Below, in pieces: positions 56,903-64,000 of a stretch of DNA of 64,000 nt. How positions within the stretch are numbered: the first letter of the stretch is position 1; every line of letters starts with the position of its first letter. The notes below the pieces were generated by a model. The model did not search any database, was not told where the DNA came from, and was given only the letters and a program-made list of their open reading frames with translations. Both the position numbers and the translations under genes were made by a program. The stretch lies in the NCBI RefSeq assembly GCF_036032445.1, contig NZ_CP107932.1:2358501-2422500 (forward strand). Direction: 5' to 3'. Source of the stretch: Nocardia sp. NBC_00416. Lineage in GTDB: Bacteria > Actinomycetota > Actinomycetes > Mycobacteriales > Mycobacteriaceae.

Positions 56903-57645
56903 ACCTCTCGCAATCGCTGCGCACCCGGCGCACCCGTAGCTCCGCGATCGATAGTCTCGCTCGACAACGATTGGCCGCCGACGAGGCGAAAACCGCCCGG
57001 CGCACACAAGAATCGCTGCCGGATGTGTTCGGTTCTTTCGTCCGCGCCCCTTCACCGTGGGTGATCGCGGCACTGCTGGTGGCCGCCGCCACCGCGCGCA
57101 TCCTGGCGGGCGACTGGCAGCTCACCGACGCGCTGGTACCCGTAGTGCTGGTGGCCGCGTTCCCGTTCATCGAATGGGTCATCCACGTCTGTGTCCTGCA
57201 CTGGCGGCCGCGCCGCGTCGGACGGTGGCGGATCGACTCGCTGCTGGCCCGTAAACACCGTGAACACCACGCCGATCCGCGCATCCGGGAACTGGTCTTC
57301 ATCCCGTGGCAGACGTTCCTGTGGCTGCTGCCCGCCCTGGTGGTCGTCGCGCTGCTGGCCTTCGGCCGGACAGGGCTGGGCCTGACCTTCCTGACCACGG
57401 TCGGGGTGCTCGGTCTCGTCTACGAATGGACCCATCACCTGGTCCATACCGACTACCAGCCGCGCAGCGCGATCGTGCGCACGGTGCGCCGCAACCACCG
57501 GCTGCATCATTTCAAGAACGAGCACTACTGGTTCGCCGTCACCACCGCCGGTACGGCGGACCGGATCCTCGGGACCTATCCCGACCCGGCGGCGATCCCC
57601 AACTCTCCCACCGCGAAAGCCCTGCACAAGCCGACCGCGGCGTAA
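56899..57645 (+). CDS. Sterol desaturase/fatty acid hydroxylase superfamily protein
   Basis: The 248-residue membrane protein has four hydrophobic segments and the di-iron histidine clusters: KHREHHAD, EWTHHLVHTDY and NHRLHHFKNEHYWF. This is the pattern of the fatty acid hydroxylase/sterol desaturase superfamily, which hydroxylates or desaturates lipids at the membrane. It is co-translated with a FadR-like regulator, so expression is likely tied to lipid state. The actual lipid is unknown. Confidence 0.85.
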   Translation: MNLSQSLRTRRTRSSAIDSLARQRLAADEAKTARRTQESLPDVFGSFVRAPSPWVIAALLVAAATARILAGDWQLTDALVPVVLVAAFPFIEWVIHVCVLHWRPRRVGRWRIDSLLARKHREHHADPRIRELVFIPWQTFLWLLPALVVVALLAFGRTGLGLTFLTTVGVLGLVYEWTHHLVHTDYQPRSAIVRTVRRNHRLHHFKNEHYWFAVTTAGTADRILGTYPDPAAIPNSPTAKALHKPTAA

Positions 57646-57687
57646 CTCCGGCAGCCACACCCGTCCACCGGACCGGCGCGAACGCGG

Positions 57688-58323
57688 TCAGCGGCGGATG
57701 AGCCCGAGAGCGGCGGCGTTCGCCACGGCCGCGGTGCGGGAGTCGACACCGAGCTTCGTGTAGACGCGCGCCAGATGGGATTTGACGGTGCCCTCGGTGA
57801 GATGCAGACGCCGGCCGATCGCCAGATTGGACAGTCCCTCGGCGACGAGCGCGAGCACTTCGGTCTCGCGGCGGGTCAATGTGACAGCGGGCGAACGGAG
57901 CCTGCTCATGAGGCGGTCGGCGACGGCCGGCGCCAGCGCGGTGTGCCCGGCGGCGGCAGCGCGGACCGCCGCCGCCAACTCCTCGGGCGGCGAGTCCTTG
58001 AGCAGGTATCCGGTGGCGCCCGCCTCGATCGCCGGCAGAATATCGGCGTCGGAGTCGTAGGTGGTGACGATGAGGACGCGGGGCGCGTCCGGCCGCGCCG
58101 TGATCCGGGCGGTGGCCTCGGCGCCGCCCATGCCCGCGCCGAACCGCAGATCCATCAGCACCACATCGATATCGCCCGCGGCGGCCCGGTCGACCGCGTT
58201 CTCGGCGGTGGCGGACTCGGCCACCACCGTCAACCCGGGTTCCGTCGCGAGGACGGCGCGTAACCCCGCGCGCACCACCGGGTGGTCGTCGGCCAGGAGC
58301 AGGCGAACAGCGCCGCCGTTCAC
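57688..58323 (-). CDS. LuxR/NarL-type response regulator
   Basis: From the GTG at 58323, which overlaps the kinase stop by GTGA, the protein is 211 residues. The receiver has Asp12-Asp13 and the phosphoacceptor Asp58 (VVLMDLRFG). The LuxR-type helix-turn-helix has LTRREVLALV-like (here LTRRETEVLALVAEGLSNLA) and IGRRLHLTEGTVKSHLARVY. It is paired with the upstream histidine kinase and is probably the regulator of the divergent ABC genes at 59.7-61.5 kb. Confidence 0.88.
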   Translation of the reverse strand: MNGGAVRLLLADDHPVVRAGLRAVLATEPGLTVVAESATAENAVDRAAAGDIDVVLMDLRFGAGMGGAEATARITARPDAPRVLIVTTYDSDADILPAIEAGATGYLLKDSPPEELAAAVRAAAAGHTALAPAVADRLMSRLRSPAVTLTRRETEVLALVAEGLSNLAIGRRLHLTEGTVKSHLARVYTKLGVDSRTAAVANAAALGLIRR

Positions 58324-59534
58324 GATCGGGCCCCGGCTTCGGGGTGGCCGGGCGGCACGTCCAGTCGTGCGGTCAACCGGGTGCCGCGGTCCGCGCCGGA
58401 TTCGATGTGGAAATCGCCGCCGAGGGCCAGGACACGAGAGCGCATGGCGGCCAGCCCGAATCCGCTGTCGCCGGTGGCCGCCGGCAGCCGATCGGCGTCG
58501 AACCCGGTACCGTCGTCGACGACCTCCACGGTGACCTGATCCGCCGTGTAGTCGAGCGAGATCTCCGCGGTATCCGCCCCGGCGTGACGAATCGTATTGG
58601 CCAGCGCGGATTGCGCGATCCGCAGCAACACCACCTCGTAGGCGGTGGGCAACGGCACGGGAACGCCGGTGAGCCGGAAACGGACCGTGCACGAATGTCG
58701 GGCAGACGTGGTGCTGCACAGCCGCTCCAGCGCGTCGGCCACGGTGGTCCCGTCCAGAGCGGGCGGCGTCAGATCGGCGACGAACCGGCGGGCCTCGGCG
58801 AGGTTGTCCACGGCCGTGTGGCGAGCCTGTTCGACATAGTGTTCAGCGGTACCGGGACTGCCCGGCAGAGCGCGCTCGGCGGCGCGCAGCAGCAACTGGA
58901 TGCTGGACAGTCCCTGCGCGAGAGTGTCGTGGATCTCGCGCGCCAGTCGTTCTCGTTCGGCGTGTACGCCGGCCGAATGCTGCGCCCGCGCCAGATCGGC
59001 GCGCACGGCGGTGAGTTCCTCGATCAATCGGCGCCGGCGCTCGCTCTCGCGATAGAGCGCTTCGTATCCGCGGACGACTGCGACCGCCACCGCGGCGCCG
59101 AGCGCCGGGCCGATCGCCATCGCAAGATGGAAGGCGTTCTGGTGGGCGGCATAGCCGATGATCGCGGCTACCGCCGTCGCCACGACCGCGAAGAGACCCG
59201 ACCGGCGCGCGAGCAGATGCAACTCCAGGAAATACAGCGGGAACGCGACCCACACACCGTCGGGAGTCACCACCAGCAGGACCAGCCAGGCCGCGCCCAC
59301 ACCCGCCAGCCACATCACGGCGGCACGGCGCGAGGTGCGCACCGCCGGTGTGAGCAACCCGCACAGATACACCAGGCCGCAGATCACGGCCGCCGCGACG
59401 ATCGGCCCCGCACCGGGCGCTGCGGTGGCCACGGCCCGGCCCGCGGCCAGCCCGAGCAGCGCCGCCATCAGCAGATGGAGGCATCCGGCGAGAGTTCTGC
59501 CGGTCGGGTCCAGGGTGCGCGCACTGGTCGTCAC
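58320..59534 (-). CDS. Sensor histidine kinase (HisKA_3)
   Basis: The 404-residue protein has about six hydrophobic segments in the first 150 residues, then a HisKA_3 segment with His202 (REIHDTLAQGLSSIQLLLRA starts at about 199). An HATPase_c domain follows, with TIRHAGADTAEI, VVDDGTGFD and GFGLAAMRSRVLALGG. No extracellular sensor is visible. It is divergent from an FtsX/LolD-type ABC pair, so membrane-active agents or drugs are likely signals. Confidence 0.88.
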   Translation of the reverse strand: MTTSARTLDPTGRTLAGCLHLLMAALLGLAAGRAVATAAPGAGPIVAAAVICGLVYLCGLLTPAVRTSRRAAVMWLAGVGAAWLVLLVVTPDGVWVAFPLYFLELHLLARRSGLFAVVATAVAAIIGYAAHQNAFHLAMAIGPALGAAVAVAVVRGYEALYRESERRRRLIEELTAVRADLARAQHSAGVHAERERLAREIHDTLAQGLSSIQLLLRAAERALPGSPGTAEHYVEQARHTAVDNLAEARRFVADLTPPALDGTTVADALERLCSTTSARHSCTVRFRLTGVPVPLPTAYEVVLLRIAQSALANTIRHAGADTAEISLDYTADQVTVEVVDDGTGFDADRLPAATGDSGFGLAAMRSRVLALGGDFHIESGADRGTRLTARLDVPPGHPEAGARS

Positions 59535-59702
59535 AGTGAGTCCAGACTACGGAGCGCGGCCACCCGCGGCCTCTGTCGAAAGTTGTAGATCGCATAGCGC
59601 CGTCGGGCCCGGACAATCCCATATCCGGCCAGATGCCGTCATCGGCGATGCGATCAAGAGTGGAGGCGTACTCATTCCGCCGAGCAGGAGGCCGAGACGG
59701 GC

Positions 59703-60791
59703 ATGTTCGTCGCCTGGAGAGAAATGAAGTTCGCCATGGGACGGTTCGTCCTGATCGGTGCGGTGATCGTGCTGATCACCGCACTGGTGGGGCTGCTGTC
59801 GGGGCTCACCGCCGGTCTGGGACGGCAGAACGTCTCGGCCGTGACGGATCTGCCCGTGGATCGGATCGCATTCCGGTCCACCGAAGGCGATCGAGACCTG
59901 TCCTACACCGCCTCCACCGTCACCGAGCGGCAGTGGCGGCAATGGGCCGCAGCGCCCGGTGTGCGACGGGCCGAACCGCTGGGCATCACCCTCACCGAGG
60001 CCACGGCCGGCCACAGTCGGGCCGGTGTCTCGGTGTTCGGCGTCGAACCCGGCTCCACGCTCGAACCGGGCAGCGGCGGGATCGATGACCGGTCGGCGGT
60101 GTTGTCCACGTCCGCCGCCGCCGATCTCGGGCTGGCCCCGGGCGATACCGTGACGTTGGCCGGTCGGCCGCTCACGGTGAACGCGGTACAGGGCGATGCG
60201 TATTTCAGCCATACCCCGGTGATCTGGACCAGCCTCAACACCTGGCGTTCGGTCACCGGGCCCAGCGTCACGAGCGACACCCCCGCCGCGACCGTCATCG
60301 CACTGGAGACCACTTCCGACGCGGACACCGCCGCGGTCGACCGGCAGGCCGGCACCACGACGGTCGCGGTGGACGATTCACTGTCCGCGATCGGTTCCTA
60401 TTCCTCCGAGAACGGCTCGCTGCAATTGATGCGGGTCTTCCTGTTCACCATCTCCGCACTGGTCATCGGCGCGTTCTTCACGGTGTGGACGATCCAGCGC
60501 GGCGGGGACCTCGCCGTCCTGAAGGCTCTCGGAGCCTCCACCGCCGACCTGCTCCGCGACGCCATGGCCCAGGCCGTCCTGCTGCTCGTCGGCGGCACCG
60601 CGCTCGGGACGGCTGTCGCCGCGGCCGCCGGCGCGGCGGCGACGGATCGCGGAATCCCGTTCCTGCTCACTCCCATCACCGTCCTCGGCCCCGCCGCGGT
60701 GACGATTCTGCTGGGGACGCTCGGCGCCGCCCTCGCCGTGCGCCGAATCACCTCCGTCGACCCGCTGACCGCGCTGGGGACCGCCCGATGA
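59703..60791 (+). CDS. FtsX-like ABC transporter permease
   Basis: The 362-residue protein has one N-terminal membrane segment (VLIGAVIVLITALVGLLSGL), about 200 residues of extracytoplasmic MacB-like domain, and three C-terminal membrane segments. KALGASTADLLRDAMAQAVL is the typical FtsX/MacB loop before the last pair. AGGAGG precedes the ATG at somewhat long spacing. With the ATPase downstream it forms an export- or mechanotransmission-type system. It has one copy of the domain, so a homodimer is likely. Confidence 0.85.
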   Translation: MFVAWREMKFAMGRFVLIGAVIVLITALVGLLSGLTAGLGRQNVSAVTDLPVDRIAFRSTEGDRDLSYTASTVTERQWRQWAAAPGVRRAEPLGITLTEATAGHSRAGVSVFGVEPGSTLEPGSGGIDDRSAVLSTSAAADLGLAPGDTVTLAGRPLTVNAVQGDAYFSHTPVIWTSLNTWRSVTGPSVTSDTPAATVIALETTSDADTAAVDRQAGTTTVAVDDSLSAIGSYSSENGSLQLMRVFLFTISALVIGAFFTVWTIQRGGDLAVLKALGASTADLLRDAMAQAVLLLVGGTALGTAVAAAAGAAATDRGIPFLLTPITVLGPAAVTILLGTLGAALAVRRITSVDPLTALGTAR

Positions 60792-61471
60792 GTCTCACGC
60801 TGACCGACATCACCCTCACCTACCCCGACGGCCGGAGCCGTCTCACCGCGCTCGACGACGTCACGCTCGAGGTTCCCGCCGGCACCGTGACCGCTGTGGT
60901 CGGGCCCTCCGGATCGGGCAAGTCCAGCCTGCTCGCCGTCGCCGCCACCCTCATCACGCCGGACTCCGGCAGTGTCGTCCTCGACGGCGTCTCCACCAGC
61001 GGCCTGAGTCGTCGCGAGCTGACCGAACTACGGCGTCGCACCGTCGGCATCGTGTTCCAGCAACCGAATCTGCTCGCCGCGCTGACCGCCGCCGAACAGC
61101 TCGAGGTGGTGGCCCGTCTCGACCACCGCGGCAGAGTGAAGGCCCGGGCCCGCGCGCTGGATCTGCTGGACGCGGTCGGCTTGGCGGAGCAGGCGGACCG
61201 TCGTCCACACCAGCTGTCGGGCGGGCAGCGCCAGCGTGTCAATATCGCGCGGGCGCTGGTCAACGATCCCGCGGTGCTGCTGGTCGACGAGCCCACCAGC
61301 GCTCTCGACCACGAACGCGGTGCCGCGGTAGTCGATATGATCACCGACCTCACCCACCGCTCGGGCACCGCCACCGTGCTGGTCACCCACGATCGCGCGC
61401 ACCTCGCCGCGGCCGACCGGATCGTCGAGGTCCGGGACGGCCGGTCAGCCGTCCCGGACTCCGCGCGATGA
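60788..61471 (+). CDS. LolD/MacB-like ABC transporter ATP-binding protein
   Basis: The 227-residue ATPase starts at an ATG overlapping the permease stop (ATGA). It has Walker A (GPSGSGKSS, 39-47), a Q-loop FQQPNLLAALTA, signature LSGGQRQRVNIARAL and Walker B LLVDEPTSALD. This is the MacB/LolD group that works with FtsX-type permeases. The nearby two-component system probably induces the pair in response to a membrane-active compound. Confidence 0.9.
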   Translation: MSLTLTDITLTYPDGRSRLTALDDVTLEVPAGTVTAVVGPSGSGKSSLLAVAATLITPDSGSVVLDGVSTSGLSRRELTELRRRTVGIVFQQPNLLAALTAAEQLEVVARLDHRGRVKARARALDLLDAVGLAEQADRRPHQLSGGQRQRVNIARALVNDPAVLLVDEPTSALDHERGAAVVDMITDLTHRSGTATVLVTHDRAHLAAADRIVEVRDGRSAVPDSAR

Positions 61472-61477
61472 GACCGG

Positions 61478-63982
61478 CTAGTGCTGCGCCGACCGTGCGG
61501 TCCGCTGCTGGATCTGCGCGTAGAGCGCCGTCGCCGCCAGCGCGATGATGCCGACGAACAGGTACTGCCACGCCTGGGAGAGCCCGAGGAAGATCGTCGA
61601 GTTCTCGATCAGTTGCAGGAACAGCACACCCAGTAGCACACCGACGAAACTGCCGCGGCCACCGAAGATCGAAGCGCCGCCGAGCACCACCGCGGTGATG
61701 GAGGTCAGCGTGTAGGTGAGGCCGGCCGTGGGATCTCCGACTCCGATCTGCGACATCAGCAGCAGTGCACCGACTGCGGTGAGGCCCGAACTCGCGATGT
61801 AGGCCAGCAGTTGGACACGTCCTACCGGGATCCCCCGGTAGTGCGCCGCCGACTCGTTCGATCCCGCGCCGCGCAACCGGAGTCCCACGGAGCTGCGCCG
61901 CGACAGGTACTCGAAGGCCAGCAGTACGGCGGCGCCCACCAGTACCGCGACCGGAATCGGGCCGATCCGGGTGTTCAGGACATCGACGACGTCGAGGGCG
62001 ATGATGCCCCCGGGCGCGTCGCGCAATACCAGCGAAAGACCTTGCAGCGCGGTGTAGGTGATCAATGTGGCGACCACCGGGCTCACTCGCGCGAACCGGA
62101 TCATGGCGCCGTTGAGCAGGCCGACGGCGAGTGCCAGCACCGCCATCGCCACGAAGCCCAGTACCCACCACCCCCACCCGTAGCCGTCGACGACGAAGAA
62201 GGACGCGACGACGACGAGCGTCCCGGCGAGCGGCCCGACCGACAGATCGATGCCCCCGGTCAGCATCACCACCAGTTGCCCGGCGGCGATGAACAGGATC
62301 GGCGCCAGCAACGCGAGCATGCTGCCGATATTGAATGCGGAGAGGAACCGTTCGCTCTGGGTGGCGCTGACCGTGGCCAGCACGAGCGCGGCCAGCACGA
62401 GAACCAGGCTCGGCGCCTGCTGGCTCGCGATGAACCGCCGGAACCCGCTGCCCCGCCCGCCCGCGATGCCCGCGTCGGTGGAGGCCGGGGCCTCACCGCG
62501 ACCCGCGGTGAGCGACGCTTCGGTGATGGTGTGCTCGGTCAGCGCGTCACCGGTCAGTTCCTCGACGATCCGTCCGTGCGAGAAGACCAGCACGCGATCG
62601 CAGAGCCCGGCCAGTTCGACATTGTCCGAACTCGAGACCACCACGGGGATACCGCTTTCGGCGGTCGCGCGCAGCCGGTGATAGATGTCGGAGCGGTTGC
62701 CGACGTCGATGCCCTGGGTCGGTTCGTCACACAGCAGTACCCGGGGTTCGGACAGCAGCGACCGGCCGAGCACCACCTTCTGCTGGTTACCTCCGGACAG
62801 GTGCTCGAGCGGCGTCTCTATGGTCGCGGTCTTGACACCGAGCGCCCCGACCTGCGCGGCGGCGAATGCGCGTTCGGCGGGGGCCGAGACCATTCCCGCG
62901 CGCGACACCGTGCCGAGCGCCGCGACGGAGAGGTTCTCGCGGACCGACAATGCGGGCGCGATGCCCTCGATGTGCCGCTCCTGCGGCATCAGGACTATTC
63001 CGGCGGCGCGGGCGGTCCGCGGGCCGGACAGATCGGCGACGACATCGCCGACCCGCACGCGACCGCTGGAGGGGATCGCACCGCCCAGCGCCCTGATGAA
63101 TTCGCGTTGACCGTTGCCCTCCACCCCGGCCAGCCCGAGGACTTCGCGGCGATGTACGCGGGTGGTCGCTCCGTTCAGCAGCCCGGCGCTCAAACTGTCG
63201 ATGTCGACGGCTATCTCGCCGATATCGGCTGCGGGAGGCGGGAACAGCGCGTCGATGGTCCGCCCGGCGATCAGGGTGACGATCTCACGCTCGGTGATCT
63301 CGCCCGCGGCGAACTCCCCGCGCGTGTGCCCGTCGCGGAGCACGGTCAGCCGGTCGGCGAGCGCGAAGACGTCCGGTAGCCGGTGACTGATGTAGACGAC
63401 GGCGACTCCGGAATCCGCGAGCGAGCGGATCAGCCGGAACAGTGTGCTGGTCTCGGTGGCGGCGAACGGCTCGGTGGGTTCGTCCAGGATCAGCACCCGC
63501 GGGTTGGACGCGAGGGCGCCACAGATCTCGATCGCCTGTTTCTCCGCGAGCCCCAGACTGCCGGCCGGCGCCGCCGGGTCGATGGTCATCCCCATCGGCG
63601 CCAGCGCCCGTTCGGCCCACGCGTGCGCACCCGCCAGATCCGGTCGCAGCGCGGGCGGGACCGCGAGCACCAGATTCTCCGCGACGGTGAGGTCGGGCAG
63701 GATCGCCGGATGCTGGTAGGCGATGGCGAGACCCTGTTCGCGCACCGCCATGGGCGAACCGCTCACGATCGGGGAACCGTCGATCGTGAGCGTGCCCTCG
63801 TCGGCGACGAGCGCACCGGACGCGATGGCCATCAGGGTCGACTTCCCGGCGCCGTTCCCGCCGACCAGGGCGTGGATCTCACCTGCTTTCGCGGTGAACG
63901 AGACGGCGTCGAGCGCGGTAACGCCGGGAAAGCGCTTGGTGACGCCGGTGAGTGCCAGACCACCGGTGGGCGCGGTTGTCAT
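61478..63982 (-). CDS. Fused sugar-type ABC transporter: double ATPase plus permease (RbsA-RbsC fusion)
   Basis: This 834-residue protein joins two ABC domains and a permease. The first ABC domain has Walker A GGNGAGKST (41-49), a diverged signature (LGLAEKQAIEI) and LDEPTEPFAATE. The second has the degenerate Walker A region (GLAGVEGNGQRE) usual for RbsA, with signature LSGGNQQKVVLGRSL and CDEPTQGIDVG. From about residue 510 an RbsC-type permease follows, with GGIDLSVGPLAG and GRGSFVGVLLG motifs. In most bacteria these are separate genes. It starts 18 bases before the window end, so the binding protein may lie beyond the edge. Confidence 0.88.
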   Translation of the reverse strand: MTTAPTGGLALTGVTKRFPGVTALDAVSFTAKAGEIHALVGGNGAGKSTLMAIASGALVADEGTLTIDGSPIVSGSPMAVREQGLAIAYQHPAILPDLTVAENLVLAVPPALRPDLAGAHAWAERALAPMGMTIDPAAPAGSLGLAEKQAIEICGALASNPRVLILDEPTEPFAATETSTLFRLIRSLADSGVAVVYISHRLPDVFALADRLTVLRDGHTRGEFAAGEITEREIVTLIAGRTIDALFPPPAADIGEIAVDIDSLSAGLLNGATTRVHRREVLGLAGVEGNGQREFIRALGGAIPSSGRVRVGDVVADLSGPRTARAAGIVLMPQERHIEGIAPALSVRENLSVAALGTVSRAGMVSAPAERAFAAAQVGALGVKTATIETPLEHLSGGNQQKVVLGRSLLSEPRVLLCDEPTQGIDVGNRSDIYHRLRATAESGIPVVVSSSDNVELAGLCDRVLVFSHGRIVEELTGDALTEHTITEASLTAGRGEAPASTDAGIAGGRGSGFRRFIASQQAPSLVLVLAALVLATVSATQSERFLSAFNIGSMLALLAPILFIAAGQLVVMLTGGIDLSVGPLAGTLVVVASFFVVDGYGWGWWVLGFVAMAVLALAVGLLNGAMIRFARVSPVVATLITYTALQGLSLVLRDAPGGIIALDVVDVLNTRIGPIPVAVLVGAAVLLAFEYLSRRSSVGLRLRGAGSNESAAHYRGIPVGRVQLLAYIASSGLTAVGALLLMSQIGVGDPTAGLTYTLTSITAVVLGGASIFGGRGSFVGVLLGVLFLQLIENSTIFLGLSQAWQYLFVGIIALAATALYAQIQQRTARSAQH

Positions 63983-64000
63983 ATGCGGGGCCTTTCGAGA

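Noticed and set aside
61811..63379. A plus-strand open frame of over 500 codons opposite the fused ABC transporter
   Set aside because: The composition (Gln, His, Arg, Gly-rich, no motifs) and the clear ABC motifs on the other strand mark it as a shadow.

Overview
The window is very GC-rich DNA with GTG starts, many 1 to 8 base stop/start overlaps and a strong G/C bias at third codon positions. Its gene content points to a mycolate-type actinobacterium (Actinomycetota), most likely Nocardia or a close relative such as Rhodococcus. The main signs are mycofactocin-type short-chain dehydrogenases, a steroid catabolic gene set, and an actinomycete-type gas vesicle cluster. No rRNA, tRNA, CRISPR array, transposase, integrase or phage gene was seen. 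The organism assignment is inference from gene content.

Layout. 0-4.6 kb: a membrane protein, an ABC-2 exporter with a divergent MarR regulator, an RDD protein and a LacI regulator. 4.8-8.8 kb: an arylsulfotransferase-family gene followed by an SsuCBA/TauCBA-like importer. 8.8-10.7 kb: a MarR/MFS efflux pair separated by a 15-bp repeat array. 11-12.6 kb: two mycofactocin-type SDRs. 12.6-13.15 kb: a gene-free stretch with three kinds of repeat. 13.2-27.7 kb: steroid catabolism. This part holds a ketosteroid isomerase, two KstD-like flavoproteins, an SDR, a meta-cleavage-product hydrolase, a Baeyer-Villiger monooxygenase, an HSL-type esterase, and kshA-hsaA-hsaC homologues, with PadR and IclR regulators. 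28-33.4 kb: a CsbD protein, a PEP mutase/isocitrate lyase-like enzyme, and a set of CoA-transferase, amidohydrolase and crotonase genes in which the two CoA enzymes look rearranged. 33.6-38.9 kb: OsmC, an LLM flavin monooxygenase and a second sulfonate/nitrate-type ABC importer with a divergent GntR regulator. 39-42.3 kb: SnoaL-like/LysR and NmrA/TetR pairs. 42.6-47.9 kb: a compact ten-gene gas vesicle operon. 47.9-54 kb: an MFS/GlxA-type AraC pair and an ABC exporter with a DesKR-like two-component system. 54-57.6 kb: lipid-type genes (a cyclopropane-synthase-like methyltransferase, a PhyH dioxygenase, and a FadR-like regulator with a fatty acid hydroxylase). 57.7-61.5 kb: a second two-component system divergent from an FtsX/LolD-type ABC pair. 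61.5-64 kb: a sugar-type ABC transporter with ATPase and permease fused in one chain.

How the parts work together. KSI moves the delta-5 double bond, KstD introduces the delta-1 double bond, and KshA hydroxylates C9, which opens ring B. HsaA and HsaC then hydroxylate and cleave the aromatised ring A, and the HsaD-like hydrolase splits the meta-cleavage product. The reductase partners KshB and HsaB are not in the window. The BVMO and esterase could remove or open a side chain or ring D. Two separate sulfonate-type importers, the arylsulfotransferase homologue and the LLM monooxygenase suggest scavenging of organosulfur compounds. The least familiar parts are the rearranged CoA-transferase/crotonase cluster, the 15-bp operator-like array, the charge-segregated tails of two gas vesicle accessory proteins, and the repeat-rich island at 12.6-13.1 kb.
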